Below the pieces are notes generated by a model, which was not told the origin of the DNA, searched no databases, and saw nothing but the letters and a program-made list of their open reading frames with translations. 64,000 nt of DNA, taken from assembly GCF_000146165.2 (NCBI RefSeq), contig NC_004347.2, forward strand, positions 186,001 through 250,000, read 5' to 3'. This stretch comes from Shewanella oneidensis MR-1. GTDB taxonomy: Bacteria; Pseudomonadota; Gammaproteobacteria; Enterobacterales; Shewanellaceae. How positions within the stretch are numbered: position 1 is the stretch's first letter; each line of letters starts with the position of its first letter. Position numbers and translations under genes: made by a program. Below, piece by piece: positions 55,340-64,000 of this stretch.

Positions 55340-55810
55340 ATGCCAAGACGTCGCGTTGTAGGACAACGTAAAATCCTACCAGATCCAAAGTTTCACAGTG
55401 AGTTGCTGGCTAAGTTCATCAACGTCATTATGCAGGACGGCAAAAAGTCGACTGCTGAAAAAATCATTTACAAGGCTCTTGATGTTATCGCTGAAAAGAA
55501 AGGCGCTAACCATTTAGACATCCTTGAAGCAGCCCTGGACAACGTTCGCCCATCAGTCGAAGTTAAATCTCGTCGCGTTGGTGGTTCTACATACCAGGTA
55601 CCATGTGAAGTTCGTCCTGTGCGTCGTAACGCACTGGCGATGCGCTGGTTAGTTGAAGCTGCACGTAAGCGTGGTGAAAAATCTATGGCTTTACGTCTAG
55701 CAGGTGAAATGCTAGATGCGTCTGAAAACAAAGGTACTGCTGTTAAGAAGCGTGAAGACGTGCACCGCATGGCTGAAGCTAACAAGGCCTTTGCTCATTA
55801 CCGTTGGTAA
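55340..55810 (+). CDS. rpsG: 30S ribosomal protein S7
   Basis: The product has 156 residues, beginning [17 protein letters not shown]. It nucleates 30S head assembly. The E. coli K-type extension is absent. In E. coli S7 represses the operon by binding the rpsL–rpsG spacer; the spacer here is 80 bases long. Confidence 0.98.
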
Positions 55811-55814
55811 TCTG

Positions 55815-55840
55815 ATGGTGTGGGCTTAGGCCCACACCAT
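55815..55840 (+). other. Perfect intercistronic hairpin between rpsG and fusA
   Basis: ATGGTGTGGGC pairs with GCCCACACCAT over 11 bases with a four-base loop. The following sequence is TGTTGTTG, too weak a T run for a clear terminator. It may be an attenuator or a processing site separating the ribosomal-protein pair from the elongation factors. Confidence 0.65.
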
Positions 55841-55888
55841 TGTTGTTGATATTGCCAAGACAACCGTCTTGGTCGAGAGGGTATAATC

Positions 55889-57985
55889 GTGGCTCGTACA
55901 ACCCCAATTGAGCGTTATCGTAATATCGGTATTTGTGCTCATGTGGACGCAGGTAAAACCACCACAACAGAACGTGTTCTGTTCTATACCGGTTTGTCTC
56001 ATAAAATCGGTGAGGTGCATGACGGCGCCGCGACCACTGACTGGATGGTGCAAGAGCAAGAGCGTGGTATTACTATCACCTCGGCTGCTGTAACCACTTT
56101 CTGGCGTGGTATGGATGCTCAATTCACTGAACACCGCATCAATATCATCGATACCCCTGGTCACGTTGACTTCACTATTGAGGTTGAACGTTCTTTGCGC
56201 GTTCTTGACGGCGCTGTTGTGGTTTTTTGTGGCGCTTCAGGTGTTGAGCCTCAATCAGAAACCGTATGGCGTCAAGCTGATAAATACCGCGTTCCACGCA
56301 TCGTATTTGTCAACAAAATGGACCGTGCAGGCGCGGACTTTGAACGTGTAGTGAAGCAAATCAGAACTCGCCTTGGGGCAACTTGTGTTCCGATCCAATT
56401 AAACATCGGCGCAGAAGAAAACTTCACTGGCGTGATCGACTTAATCAAGATGAAAGCCATTAACTGGAACGAAGCGGACCAGGGTATGACGTTCTCTTAT
56501 GAAGCGATCCCTGCACACTTAACCGCTAAAGCGGAAGAAATGCATGAGTTTCTGGTTGAGGCAGCCGCCGAGGCCTCTGATGAACTGATGGATAAGTATC
56601 TTGAAGAAGGCACGCTATCAGAAGAAGAGATCAAAAAGGCACTGCGTCAGCGTACTATTAATAATGAAATCGTTTTAGCGACCTGTGGTTCTGCATTTAA
56701 GAACAAGGGCGTTCAGGCGGTTCTTGATGCGGTAGTAGAATTCTTGCCTGCACCTGTTGATGTGCCTCCTATTAAGGGCATTGACGACAATGAGCAAGAA
56801 GTTGAGCGCCCATCAGATGACAATGCCCCCTTTGCGGCGTTGGCATTTAAGATTGCTACAGACCCGTTCGTGGGTACTTTGACCTTTATTCGTGTTTACT
56901 CAGGCGTACTCGAATCAGGCTCTGGCGTTTATAACTCTGTCAAACAGAAACGTGAACGTATTGGCCGTATCGTGCAAATGCACGCTAACGACCGTACAGA
57001 ATTGAAAGAAGTGCGTGCGGGTGATATTGCTGCGGCTATTGGACTAAAAGAAGTGACCACGGGTGACACACTTTGTGATAACGATCACAAGGTGATCTTG
57101 GAACGCATGGAGTTCCCAGAGCCAGTAATTACCATTGCCGTTGAGCCTAAGTCGAAAGCTGACCAAGATAAAATGGGCATCGCACTGCAAAAGCTTGCAG
57201 CTGAAGATCCTTCATTCCGGGTTGAGACAGACGAAGAATCATCACAAACACTGATTTCTGGAATGGGTGAGTTACACTTAGACATCATCGTGGACCGTAT
57301 GCGTCGCGAATTCGGTGTCGAGTGCAACGTAGGTAAGCCACAAGTGGCCTACCGTGAGACCATTCGGGGATCAGTTGAGGCTGAAGGTAAATTTGTGCGC
57401 CAATCAGGTGGCCGTGGACAATTCGGTCATGTTTGGTTAAAACTAGAGCCTAACGAAGAAGGCGCTGGTTACGAATTTATCAATGCAATCGTTGGGGGTG
57501 TGGTTCCACGTGAATTCATTCCTGCGGTTGATAAAGGTATCCAAGAACAGATGAAGAATGGCGTTCTCGCCGGCTTCCCTGTGTTGGACGTGAAGGTCAC
57601 TCTATTCGATGGTTCATATCATGATGTGGACTCGAATGAAATGGCGTTCAAAATTGCGGGTTCTATGGGCTTCAAAAAGGGTGCGCTTGAAGCGAAACCT
57701 GTGTTGCTCGAACCTTGCATGAAAGTAGAAGTAACTACTCCAGAAAACTACATGGGTGATGTTGTTGGTGATTTAAACCGTCGCCGTGGTTTGATTGAAG
57801 GTATGGATGATGGCTTTGGTGGCATCAAAATAATCCATGCAGTAGTGCCTCTTTCTGAAATGTTTGGTTATGCAACTGATTTGCGTTCTGCAACTCAGGG
57901 TCGTGCTTCTTACTCTATGGAGTTCTTGAAGTACACTGATGCACCGCAAAACATTGCGAAAGCGATTATTGAATCTCGTAGCTAA
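55889..57985 (+). CDS. fusA: Elongation factor G
   Basis: The product has 698 residues with a GTG start after GAGAGGG. G motifs: [24 protein letters not shown] and [10 protein letters not shown]. Domain IV with the translocation tip is complete. It drives tRNA–mRNA translocation. It differs slightly in length from E. coli EF-G (704). Shewanella genomes often carry a second EF-G gene, not seen here. Confidence 0.97.
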   Translation: MARTTPIERYRNIGICAHVDAGKTTTTERVLFYTGLSHKIGEVHDGAATTDWMVQEQERGITITSAAVTTFWRGMDAQFTEHRINIIDTPGHVDFTIEVERSLRVLDGAVVVFCGASGVEPQSETVWRQADKYRVPRIVFVNKMDRAGADFERVVKQIRTRLGATCVPIQLNIGAEENFTGVIDLIKMKAINWNEADQGMTFSYEAIPAHLTAKAEEMHEFLVEAAAEASDELMDKYLEEGTLSEEEIKKALRQRTINNEIVLATCGSAFKNKGVQAVLDAVVEFLPAPVDVPPIKGIDDNEQEVERPSDDNAPFAALAFKIATDPFVGTLTFIRVYSGVLESGSGVYNSVKQKRERIGRIVQMHANDRTELKEVRAGDIAAAIGLKEVTTGDTLCDNDHKVILERMEFPEPVITIAVEPKSKADQDKMGIALQKLAAEDPSFRVETDEESSQTLISGMGELHLDIIVDRMRREFGVECNVGKPQVAYRETIRGSVEAEGKFVRQSGGRGQFGHVWLKLEPNEEGAGYEFINAIVGGVVPREFIPAVDKGIQEQMKNGVLAGFPVLDVKVTLFDGSYHDVDSNEMAFKIAGSMGFKKGALEAKPVLLEPCMKVEVTTPENYMGDVVGDLNRRRGLIEGMDDGFGGIKIIHAVVPLSEMFGYATDLRSATQGRASYSMEFLKYTDAPQNIAKAIIESRS

Positions 57986-58056
57986 TTTCCAGTTACGGCA
58001 TAAATGTAATATGGTCCTGTGAATGCAGGATTATTCTGAAAAGAAAGGAATATATC

Positions 58057-59241
58057 GTGGCAAAAGCTAAATTTGAACGTAGTAAGCCTCACGTAAACGT
58101 GGGCACCATCGGTCACGTTGACCATGGTAAAACCACTCTGACTGCAGCTATCTCTCACGTACTGGCTAAGACCTACGGTGGTGAAGCTAAAGACTTCTCT
58201 CAAATCGATAACGCTCCAGAAGAGCGTGAGCGCGGTATTACCATCAATACCTCTCACATCGAATATGACACGCCTTCACGCCACTACGCACACGTAGACT
58301 GCCCAGGCCACGCTGACTATGTTAAAAACATGATCACTGGTGCTGCACAGATGGACGGCGCGATATTAGTAGTTGCTTCTACAGACGGTCCAATGCCACA
58401 AACGCGTGAGCACATCCTGCTGTCTCGCCAAGTAGGCGTACCATTCATCATCGTATTCATGAACAAATGTGACATGGTTGACGATGCTGAGCTGTTAGAA
58501 TTAGTCGAAATGGAAGTACGTGAACTGTTATCAGAATACGACTTCCCAGGTGATGACTTACCCGTAATCCAAGGTTCAGCTCTGAAAGCGCTAGAAGGCG
58601 AGCCAGAGTGGGAAGCGAAGATCCTTGAGCTGGCAGCAGCTTTAGACTCTTACATTCCAGAACCAGAGCGTGATATCGATAAGCCATTCCTGATGCCAAT
58701 CGAAGACGTATTCTCAATCTCTGGCCGTGGTACAGTAGTAACTGGTCGTGTTGAGCGCGGTATCGTACGTGTTGGTGATGAAGTAGAAATCGTAGGTATC
58801 CGTACTACTACTAAGACTACCTGTACTGGTGTTGAAATGTTCCGTAAGCTGCTTGACGAAGGTCGTGCAGGTGAGAACTGTGGTATTTTATTACGTGGTA
58901 CTAAGCGTGATGACGTGGAACGTGGTCAAGTATTATCTAAGCCAGGTTCAATCAACCCACACACCACTTTTGAATCAGAAGTCTACGTACTGTCAAAAGA
59001 AGAAGGTGGTCGTCACACGCCATTCTTCAAAGGCTACCGTCCACAGTTCTACTTCCGTACAACTGACGTAACCGGTACTATCGAACTGCCAGAAGGCGTA
59101 GAGATGGTAATGCCTGGTGACAACATTAAGATGGTTGTAACGCTGATCTGCCCAATCGCGATGGACGAAGGTTTACGCTTCGCAATCCGCGAAGGTGGCC
59201 GTACAGTAGGCGCTGGTGTAGTAGCTAAGATCATTGCTTAA
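58057..59241 (+). CDS. tufA: Elongation factor Tu (tufA position)
   Basis: The product has 394 residues with a GTG start after AAAGGAA. It is identical to the copy at 41280 apart from Val360 (Lys there) and Ile393 (Phe there). It ends the str operon, as tufA does in E. coli. The first 36 bases differ silently at several codons from the other copy, then 665 bases are identical (58093–58757), then scattered silent differences follow, with another long identical block near the 3' end. This mosaic is what gene conversion leaves. Confidence 0.98.
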   Translation: MAKAKFERSKPHVNVGTIGHVDHGKTTLTAAISHVLAKTYGGEAKDFSQIDNAPEERERGITINTSHIEYDTPSRHYAHVDCPGHADYVKNMITGAAQMDGAILVVASTDGPMPQTREHILLSRQVGVPFIIVFMNKCDMVDDAELLELVEMEVRELLSEYDFPGDDLPVIQGSALKALEGEPEWEAKILELAAALDSYIPEPERDIDKPFLMPIEDVFSISGRGTVVTGRVERGIVRVGDEVEIVGIRTTTKTTCTGVEMFRKLLDEGRAGENCGILLRGTKRDDVERGQVLSKPGSINPHTTFESEVYVLSKEEGGRHTPFFKGYRPQFYFRTTDVTGTIELPEGVEMVMPGDNIKMVVTLICPIAMDEGLRFAIREGGRTVGAGVVAKIIA

Positions 59242-59258
59242 TAGCAATTGTGATTAAT

Positions 59259-59287
59259 AAAAAAGGAAGCCTAGGCTTCCTTTTTTA
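59259..59287 (+). terminator. Terminator after tufA
   Basis: AAAAAAGGAAGCC–TA–GGCTTCCTTTTTT, a stem with a T run and a very small loop, 17 bases after the stop. It closely resembles the terminator after the other tuf gene, so the similarity of the two copies extends to their 3' signals. Confidence 0.88.
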
Positions 59288-59374
59288 TTTTGGGCTGGTG
59301 TTATTCTGAAATTTGTGTAAAATGCACGCCACTCTGAAGTTGAATAGTTTTTGATGACTATTTACACAGCGGGC

Positions 59375-59402
59375 TTGAAATCTGATTTCAGATGAGTATA
59401 AT
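59375..59402 (+). promoter_or_regulatory. Probable promoter of the S10 operon
   Basis: TTGAAA and TATAAT with a 16-base spacer and a GC-rich discriminator (GGCCCCC). It lies 170 bases before rpsJ. Confidence 0.75.
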
Positions 59403-59411
59403 GGCCCCCTC

Positions 59412-59884
<473 letters not shown>

Positions 59885-59911
59885 TTGAGATCCTTAGAAG
59901 AGGTTTGAGAG

Positions 59912-60550
59912 ATGGCTATCGGTCTTATTGGTCGTAAAGTTGGTATGACTCGCATCTTCACTGAAGATGGTGTTTCTATACCTGTTACAGTAATTGAAGT
60001 TGCTGGCAACCGTGTTACTCAAGTGAAAACTTTAGAAACTGACGGTTACCGCGCACTTCAAGTTACTACTGGTACCAAAAAAGCCAATCGCATCACTAAA
60101 CCAGAAGCAGGTCACTTTGCTAAGAGCGGCGTTGAAGCCGGTCGTGGACTGTGGGAATTGCGTCTGGCAGACGGTGAAGGCGAAGGCATTGAAGTTGGTG
60201 CTGAGCTAAACGTAGGTATCTTCGCTGATGTAGCGAAAGTTGACGTTACTGGTCAATCTAAAGGTAAAGGTTTCCAAGGCGGTGTTAAGCGCTGGAACTT
60301 CCGTACTCAAGATATGACACACGGTAACTCTTTGTCGCACCGTTCGAACGGTTCTATCGGTCAGAACCAAACGCCTGGTCGCGTATTTAAAGGCAAGAAA
60401 ATGTCAGGCCACATGGGTGCCGAGCGTGTTACTACTCAAAATCTAGACGTTGTACGTGTAGATGTTGAACGTAACCTGCTACTGGTTAAAGGTGCTGTTC
60501 CGGGCGCAACTAATGGCGACCTGATCATCAAGCCTGCAGTTAAAGCTTAA
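59912..60550 (+). CDS. rplC: 50S ribosomal protein L3
   Basis: The product has 212 residues, starting [18 protein letters not shown]. The loop near the peptidyl-transferase centre is in [20 protein letters not shown], with the Gln that is methylated by PrmB in E. coli. Confidence 0.98.
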   Translation: MAIGLIGRKVGMTRIFTEDGVSIPVTVIEVAGNRVTQVKTLETDGYRALQVTTGTKKANRITKPEAGHFAKSGVEAGRGLWELRLADGEGEGIEVGAELNVGIFADVAKVDVTGQSKGKGFQGGVKRWNFRTQDMTHGNSLSHRSNGSIGQNQTPGRVFKGKKMSGHMGAERVTTQNLDVVRVDVERNLLLVKGAVPGATNGDLIIKPAVKA

Positions 60551-60567
60551 GGTCTGAGGAGATAGTA

Positions 60568-61173
60568 ATGGAATTGGTATTGAAAGACGCGCAAAGCGCT
60601 CTTGAAGTTTCCGAAACTACCTTCGGCCGTGACTTTAACGAGGCACTGGTTCATCAGGTAGTTGTAGCATACGCTGCAAACGCGCGTCAGGGCACTCGTG
60701 CTCAAAAGACTCGTGCGGAAGTAACTGGCTCTGGCAAAAAGCCATGGCGCCAAAAAGGCACTGGCCGCGCTCGTGCGGGTGGTGTTAAGGGCCCAATCTG
60801 GCGTGGCGGTGGCGTAACTTTCGCTGCTAAAACTCAAGATCACAGCCAAAAAGTAAACAAGAAGATGTACCGCGGCGCGCTGAAAAGCATTCTGTCTGAG
60901 CTGGTACGTCAAGACCGTCTGGTGGTTGTTGAATCATTCAGCGTTGAAGCTCCTAAAACTAAAGAGCTGAAAGCTAAACTGAAAGCAATGAACTTAGAAG
61001 ACGTGTTAATTGTGACTTCAGAAGTTGACGAGAATTTATTCTTAGCAGCTCGCAACCTGTACAAGGTTGACGTTCGTGACGTTGCGGGTCTAGACCCAGT
61101 AAGTCTAATCGCGTTCAACACAGTGCTTGTGACTGCTGATGCAGTTAAGCAAATCGAGGAGATGCTAGCATGA
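60568..61173 (+). CDS. rplD: 50S ribosomal protein L4
   Basis: The product has 201 residues. The exit-tunnel loop [20 protein letters not shown] (erythromycin-related Lys63 region) is wild type. L4 is also the autogenous repressor of this operon. It overlaps rplW by the bases of its stop codon. Confidence 0.98.
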   Translation: MELVLKDAQSALEVSETTFGRDFNEALVHQVVVAYAANARQGTRAQKTRAEVTGSGKKPWRQKGTGRARAGGVKGPIWRGGGVTFAAKTQDHSQKVNKKMYRGALKSILSELVRQDRLVVVESFSVEAPKTKELKAKLKAMNLEDVLIVTSEVDENLFLAARNLYKVDVRDVAGLDPVSLIAFNTVLVTADAVKQIEEMLA

Positions 61174-61475
61174 TGATCCGCGAAGAACGTTTGCTAAAAG
61201 TAATTCTTGCTCCTCACATCTCTGAAAAGAGCACTGTGAATGCTGAGAAGCACAACACTGTTGTTTTCCGCGTAGCTATCGATGCAACTAAAGCTGAAAT
61301 TAAAGCTGCTGTTGCTAAGCTATTTGAAGTTGAAGTTGAGTCAGTTCGCACTTTAGTGAGCAAAGGCAAAACTAAACGCACTGGTGGCCGTACTGGTCGT
61401 CGTAGCGATTGGAAAAAAGCCTACGTTACTTTAGCTGCAGGTGCTGACATCGATTTCGTCGGCGGCGCTGAGTAA
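61173..61475 (+). CDS. rplW: 50S ribosomal protein L23
   Basis: The product has 100 residues from the ATG at 61173, equal to E. coli; the ATG one codon earlier (61170) would give 101 residues. It lies at the tunnel exit and docks trigger factor and SRP (the Glu in FEVEVESV). Its start overlaps the rplD stop. Confidence 0.96.
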   Translation: MIREERLLKVILAPHISEKSTVNAEKHNTVVFRVAIDATKAEIKAAVAKLFEVEVESVRTLVSKGKTKRTGGRTGRRSDWKKAYVTLAAGADIDFVGGAE

Positions 61476-61491
61476 GCAAAGGAGAATTATC

Positions 61492-62609
<1,118 letters not shown>

Positions 62610-62624
62610 TACGGGAGGAATAAG

Positions 62625-62957
62625 ATGGAAGTTTTAGCTAAACATCGTTTTGCCCGTACGTCTGCGCAGAAGGCTCGTCTCGTTGCTGATCAAATTCGTG
62701 GTTTGCCTGTTGCTAAGGCCCTCGAGATTTTGACTTTCAGCCCAAAGAAAGCCGCCGTACTGGTTAAAAAAGTACTTGACTCAGCTATCGCAAACGCCGA
62801 ACACAACGAAGGCGCGGATATTGATGAGCTAAAAGTAGGCGCCGTCTTCGTTGACGAGGGTCCAACTATGAAGCGTATCATGCCACGTGCTAAAGGCCGC
62901 GCTGATCGTATCATGAAGCGTACCAGCCACATCACTGTGGTTGTATCAGATCGCTAG
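62625..62957 (+). CDS. rplV: 50S ribosomal protein L22
   Basis: The product has 110 residues. The tunnel hairpin region [20 protein letters not shown] is complete, with no deletion of the macrolide-related loop. GGGAGGA precedes the ATG. Confidence 0.98.
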   Translation: MEVLAKHRFARTSAQKARLVADQIRGLPVAKALEILTFSPKKAAVLVKKVLDSAIANAEHNEGADIDELKVGAVFVDEGPTMKRIMPRAKGRADRIMKRTSHITVVVSDR

Positions 62958-62966
62958 GAGAGAGCA

Positions 62967-63659
62967 ATGGGACAGAAAGTACATCCTAATGGTATCCGTC
63001 TGGGTATCACCAAGCCTTGGATCTCTACCTGGTACGCAGATAAGTCAGATTATGCAAATAACCTGAACAGCGACTGGGAAGTGCGTAAGTATCTTGCAGA
63101 CAAACTGCAAGCTGCGTCAGTATCTAAGATTGTTATTGAACGCCCAGCGAAAAGCATCCGCGTTACTATTCACACTGCCCGTCCAGGCGTTGTGATCGGT
63201 AAGAAAGGTGAAGACGTTGAAGTATTGCGTGCTGCAGTTTCAAAACTGGCTGGCACTCCTGCTCAAATTAACATCGCTGAGATCCGTAAACCTGAGCTAG
63301 ATGCCAAGTTAGTTGCTGACTCTATTGCACAGCAATTAGAGCGCCGTGTTATGTTCCGTCGCGCGATGAAGCGTGCGGTACAAAACGCAATGCGTATTGG
63401 TGCTCAAGGTATCAAAGTTGAAGTTAGTGGCCGTTTAGGCGGTGCTGAGATTGCGCGCTCTGAGTGGTACCGTGAAGGTCGTGTACCTTTGCACACACTG
63501 CGTGCTGATATCGACTATTCAACCTCTGAAAGTCACACTCAATACGGTGTGATTGGTATTAAAGTTTGGATCTTCAAAGGTGAAGTTCTGGACGGAATGC
63601 TGCCACAGATTGAAGAGCCGAAACAGCAGCAACCTAAGCGCAAGCCTCGTGGTAAATAG
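62967..63659 (+). CDS. rpsC: 30S ribosomal protein S3
   Basis: The product has 230 residues. [17 protein letters not shown] opens the protein and a KH domain follows ([17 protein letters not shown]). It lines the mRNA entry channel. The C-terminal tail is Lys/Arg/Gln-rich. Confidence 0.98.
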
Positions 63660-63670
63660 GAGAGCCGGCA

Positions 63671-64000
63671 ATGCTGCAACCTAAACGTATGAAGTTTCGC
63701 AAGATGTTCAAAGGCCGCAACCGCGGTCTAGCGAACGGTACCGAAGTTAGCTTTGGTACTTTTGGTCTGAAAGCAGTCGGCCGTGGTCGTTTAACTGCAC
63801 GTCAGATCGAATCTGCACGTCGTGCCATGACACGTCACATTAAGCGTCAGGGACAAATTTGGATTCGAGTTTTCCCGGACAAACCTATTACCTCTAAGCC
63901 TCTTGAAGTGCGTATGGGTAAAGGTAAAGGTAACGTTGAATACTGGGTATGTCAGATTCAACCTGGTAAGGTTCTTTATGAGATGAATGGTGTTTCTGAA
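63671..64000 (+). CDS. rplP: 50S ribosomal protein L16, truncated by the window end
   Basis: The ATG at 63671 follows AGGAGAG. The first 110 codons are present (about 136 expected), beginning [19 protein letters not shown] and including [20 protein letters not shown]. The gene continues past the window; rpmC and rpsQ would follow. Confidence 0.97.

Overview
The window comes from a gammaproteobacterial chromosome, most likely Shewanella. The reasons are the 16S rRNA, the order murI–rrn–murB–birA–coaA–tRNAs–tuf–secE–nusG–rplKAJL–rpoBC–rpsLG–fusA–tuf–S10, the nudE/cysQ, selD–mnmH and desaturase–fabR neighbourhoods, and a rhombosortase-type (GlyGly-CTERM-like) signal. The genus call rests on recognising these sequences, not on a search.

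Region 1 (1–14056) is an accessory surface/secretion locus. It holds the end of a phytanoyl-CoA dioxygenase-like gene, a sulfotransferase-like gene, a DUF6916-type small protein, a GNAT acetyltransferase on the opposite strand, three tandem phage tail-collar (microcystin-dependent-protein-like) genes, a secreted S8 peptidase-like protein, a TIGR03032-type protein and a 2522-residue exported repeat protein. The giant protein carries Fn3-like and Ig/cadherin-like repeats, then a GlyGly-CTERM-like tripartite segment, then directly a second signal-peptide-like segment and an OmpA-like eight-strand barrel. No phage capsid, terminase or integrase genes accompany the collar genes, so this reads as a dedicated host surface system and is the best candidate for something undescribed here.

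Region 2 (14057–23160) is ordinary chromosome: nudE–cysQ–GNAT; a TetR regulator overlapping an MFS–PlsC fusion; selD–mnmH on the minus strand; and an acyl-CoA desaturase divergent from fabR with a recognisable FabR operator between them.

Region 3 (23161–27565) is a small accessory island between fabR and trmA: a dead IS3-family element, a possible gene remnant, three stress-type genes (DUF1269-like membrane protein, exported helical protein, triple-BON protein) and an orphan Rhs/YD-repeat fragment.

Region 4 (27566–41164) holds trmA, murI, a membrane-anchored RRM protein, a complete rrn operon (16S–tRNA-Ile–tRNA-Ala–23S–5S) with two promoters and boxA sites, a dead IS630-family element, murB–birA, coaA and a four-tRNA cluster (Thr-Tyr-Gly-Thr).

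Region 5 (41165–64000) is the translation/transcription super-cluster: tuf, secE–nusG, rplKA, rplJL–rpoBC, rpsLG–fusA–tuf and the S10 operon (rpsJ, rplCDWB, rpsS, rplV, rpsC, rplP truncated by the window end). Promoters, leader structures and terminators can be placed for most units. The two tuf genes share a 665-base identical tract, which indicates gene conversion, yet their products differ at two residues.
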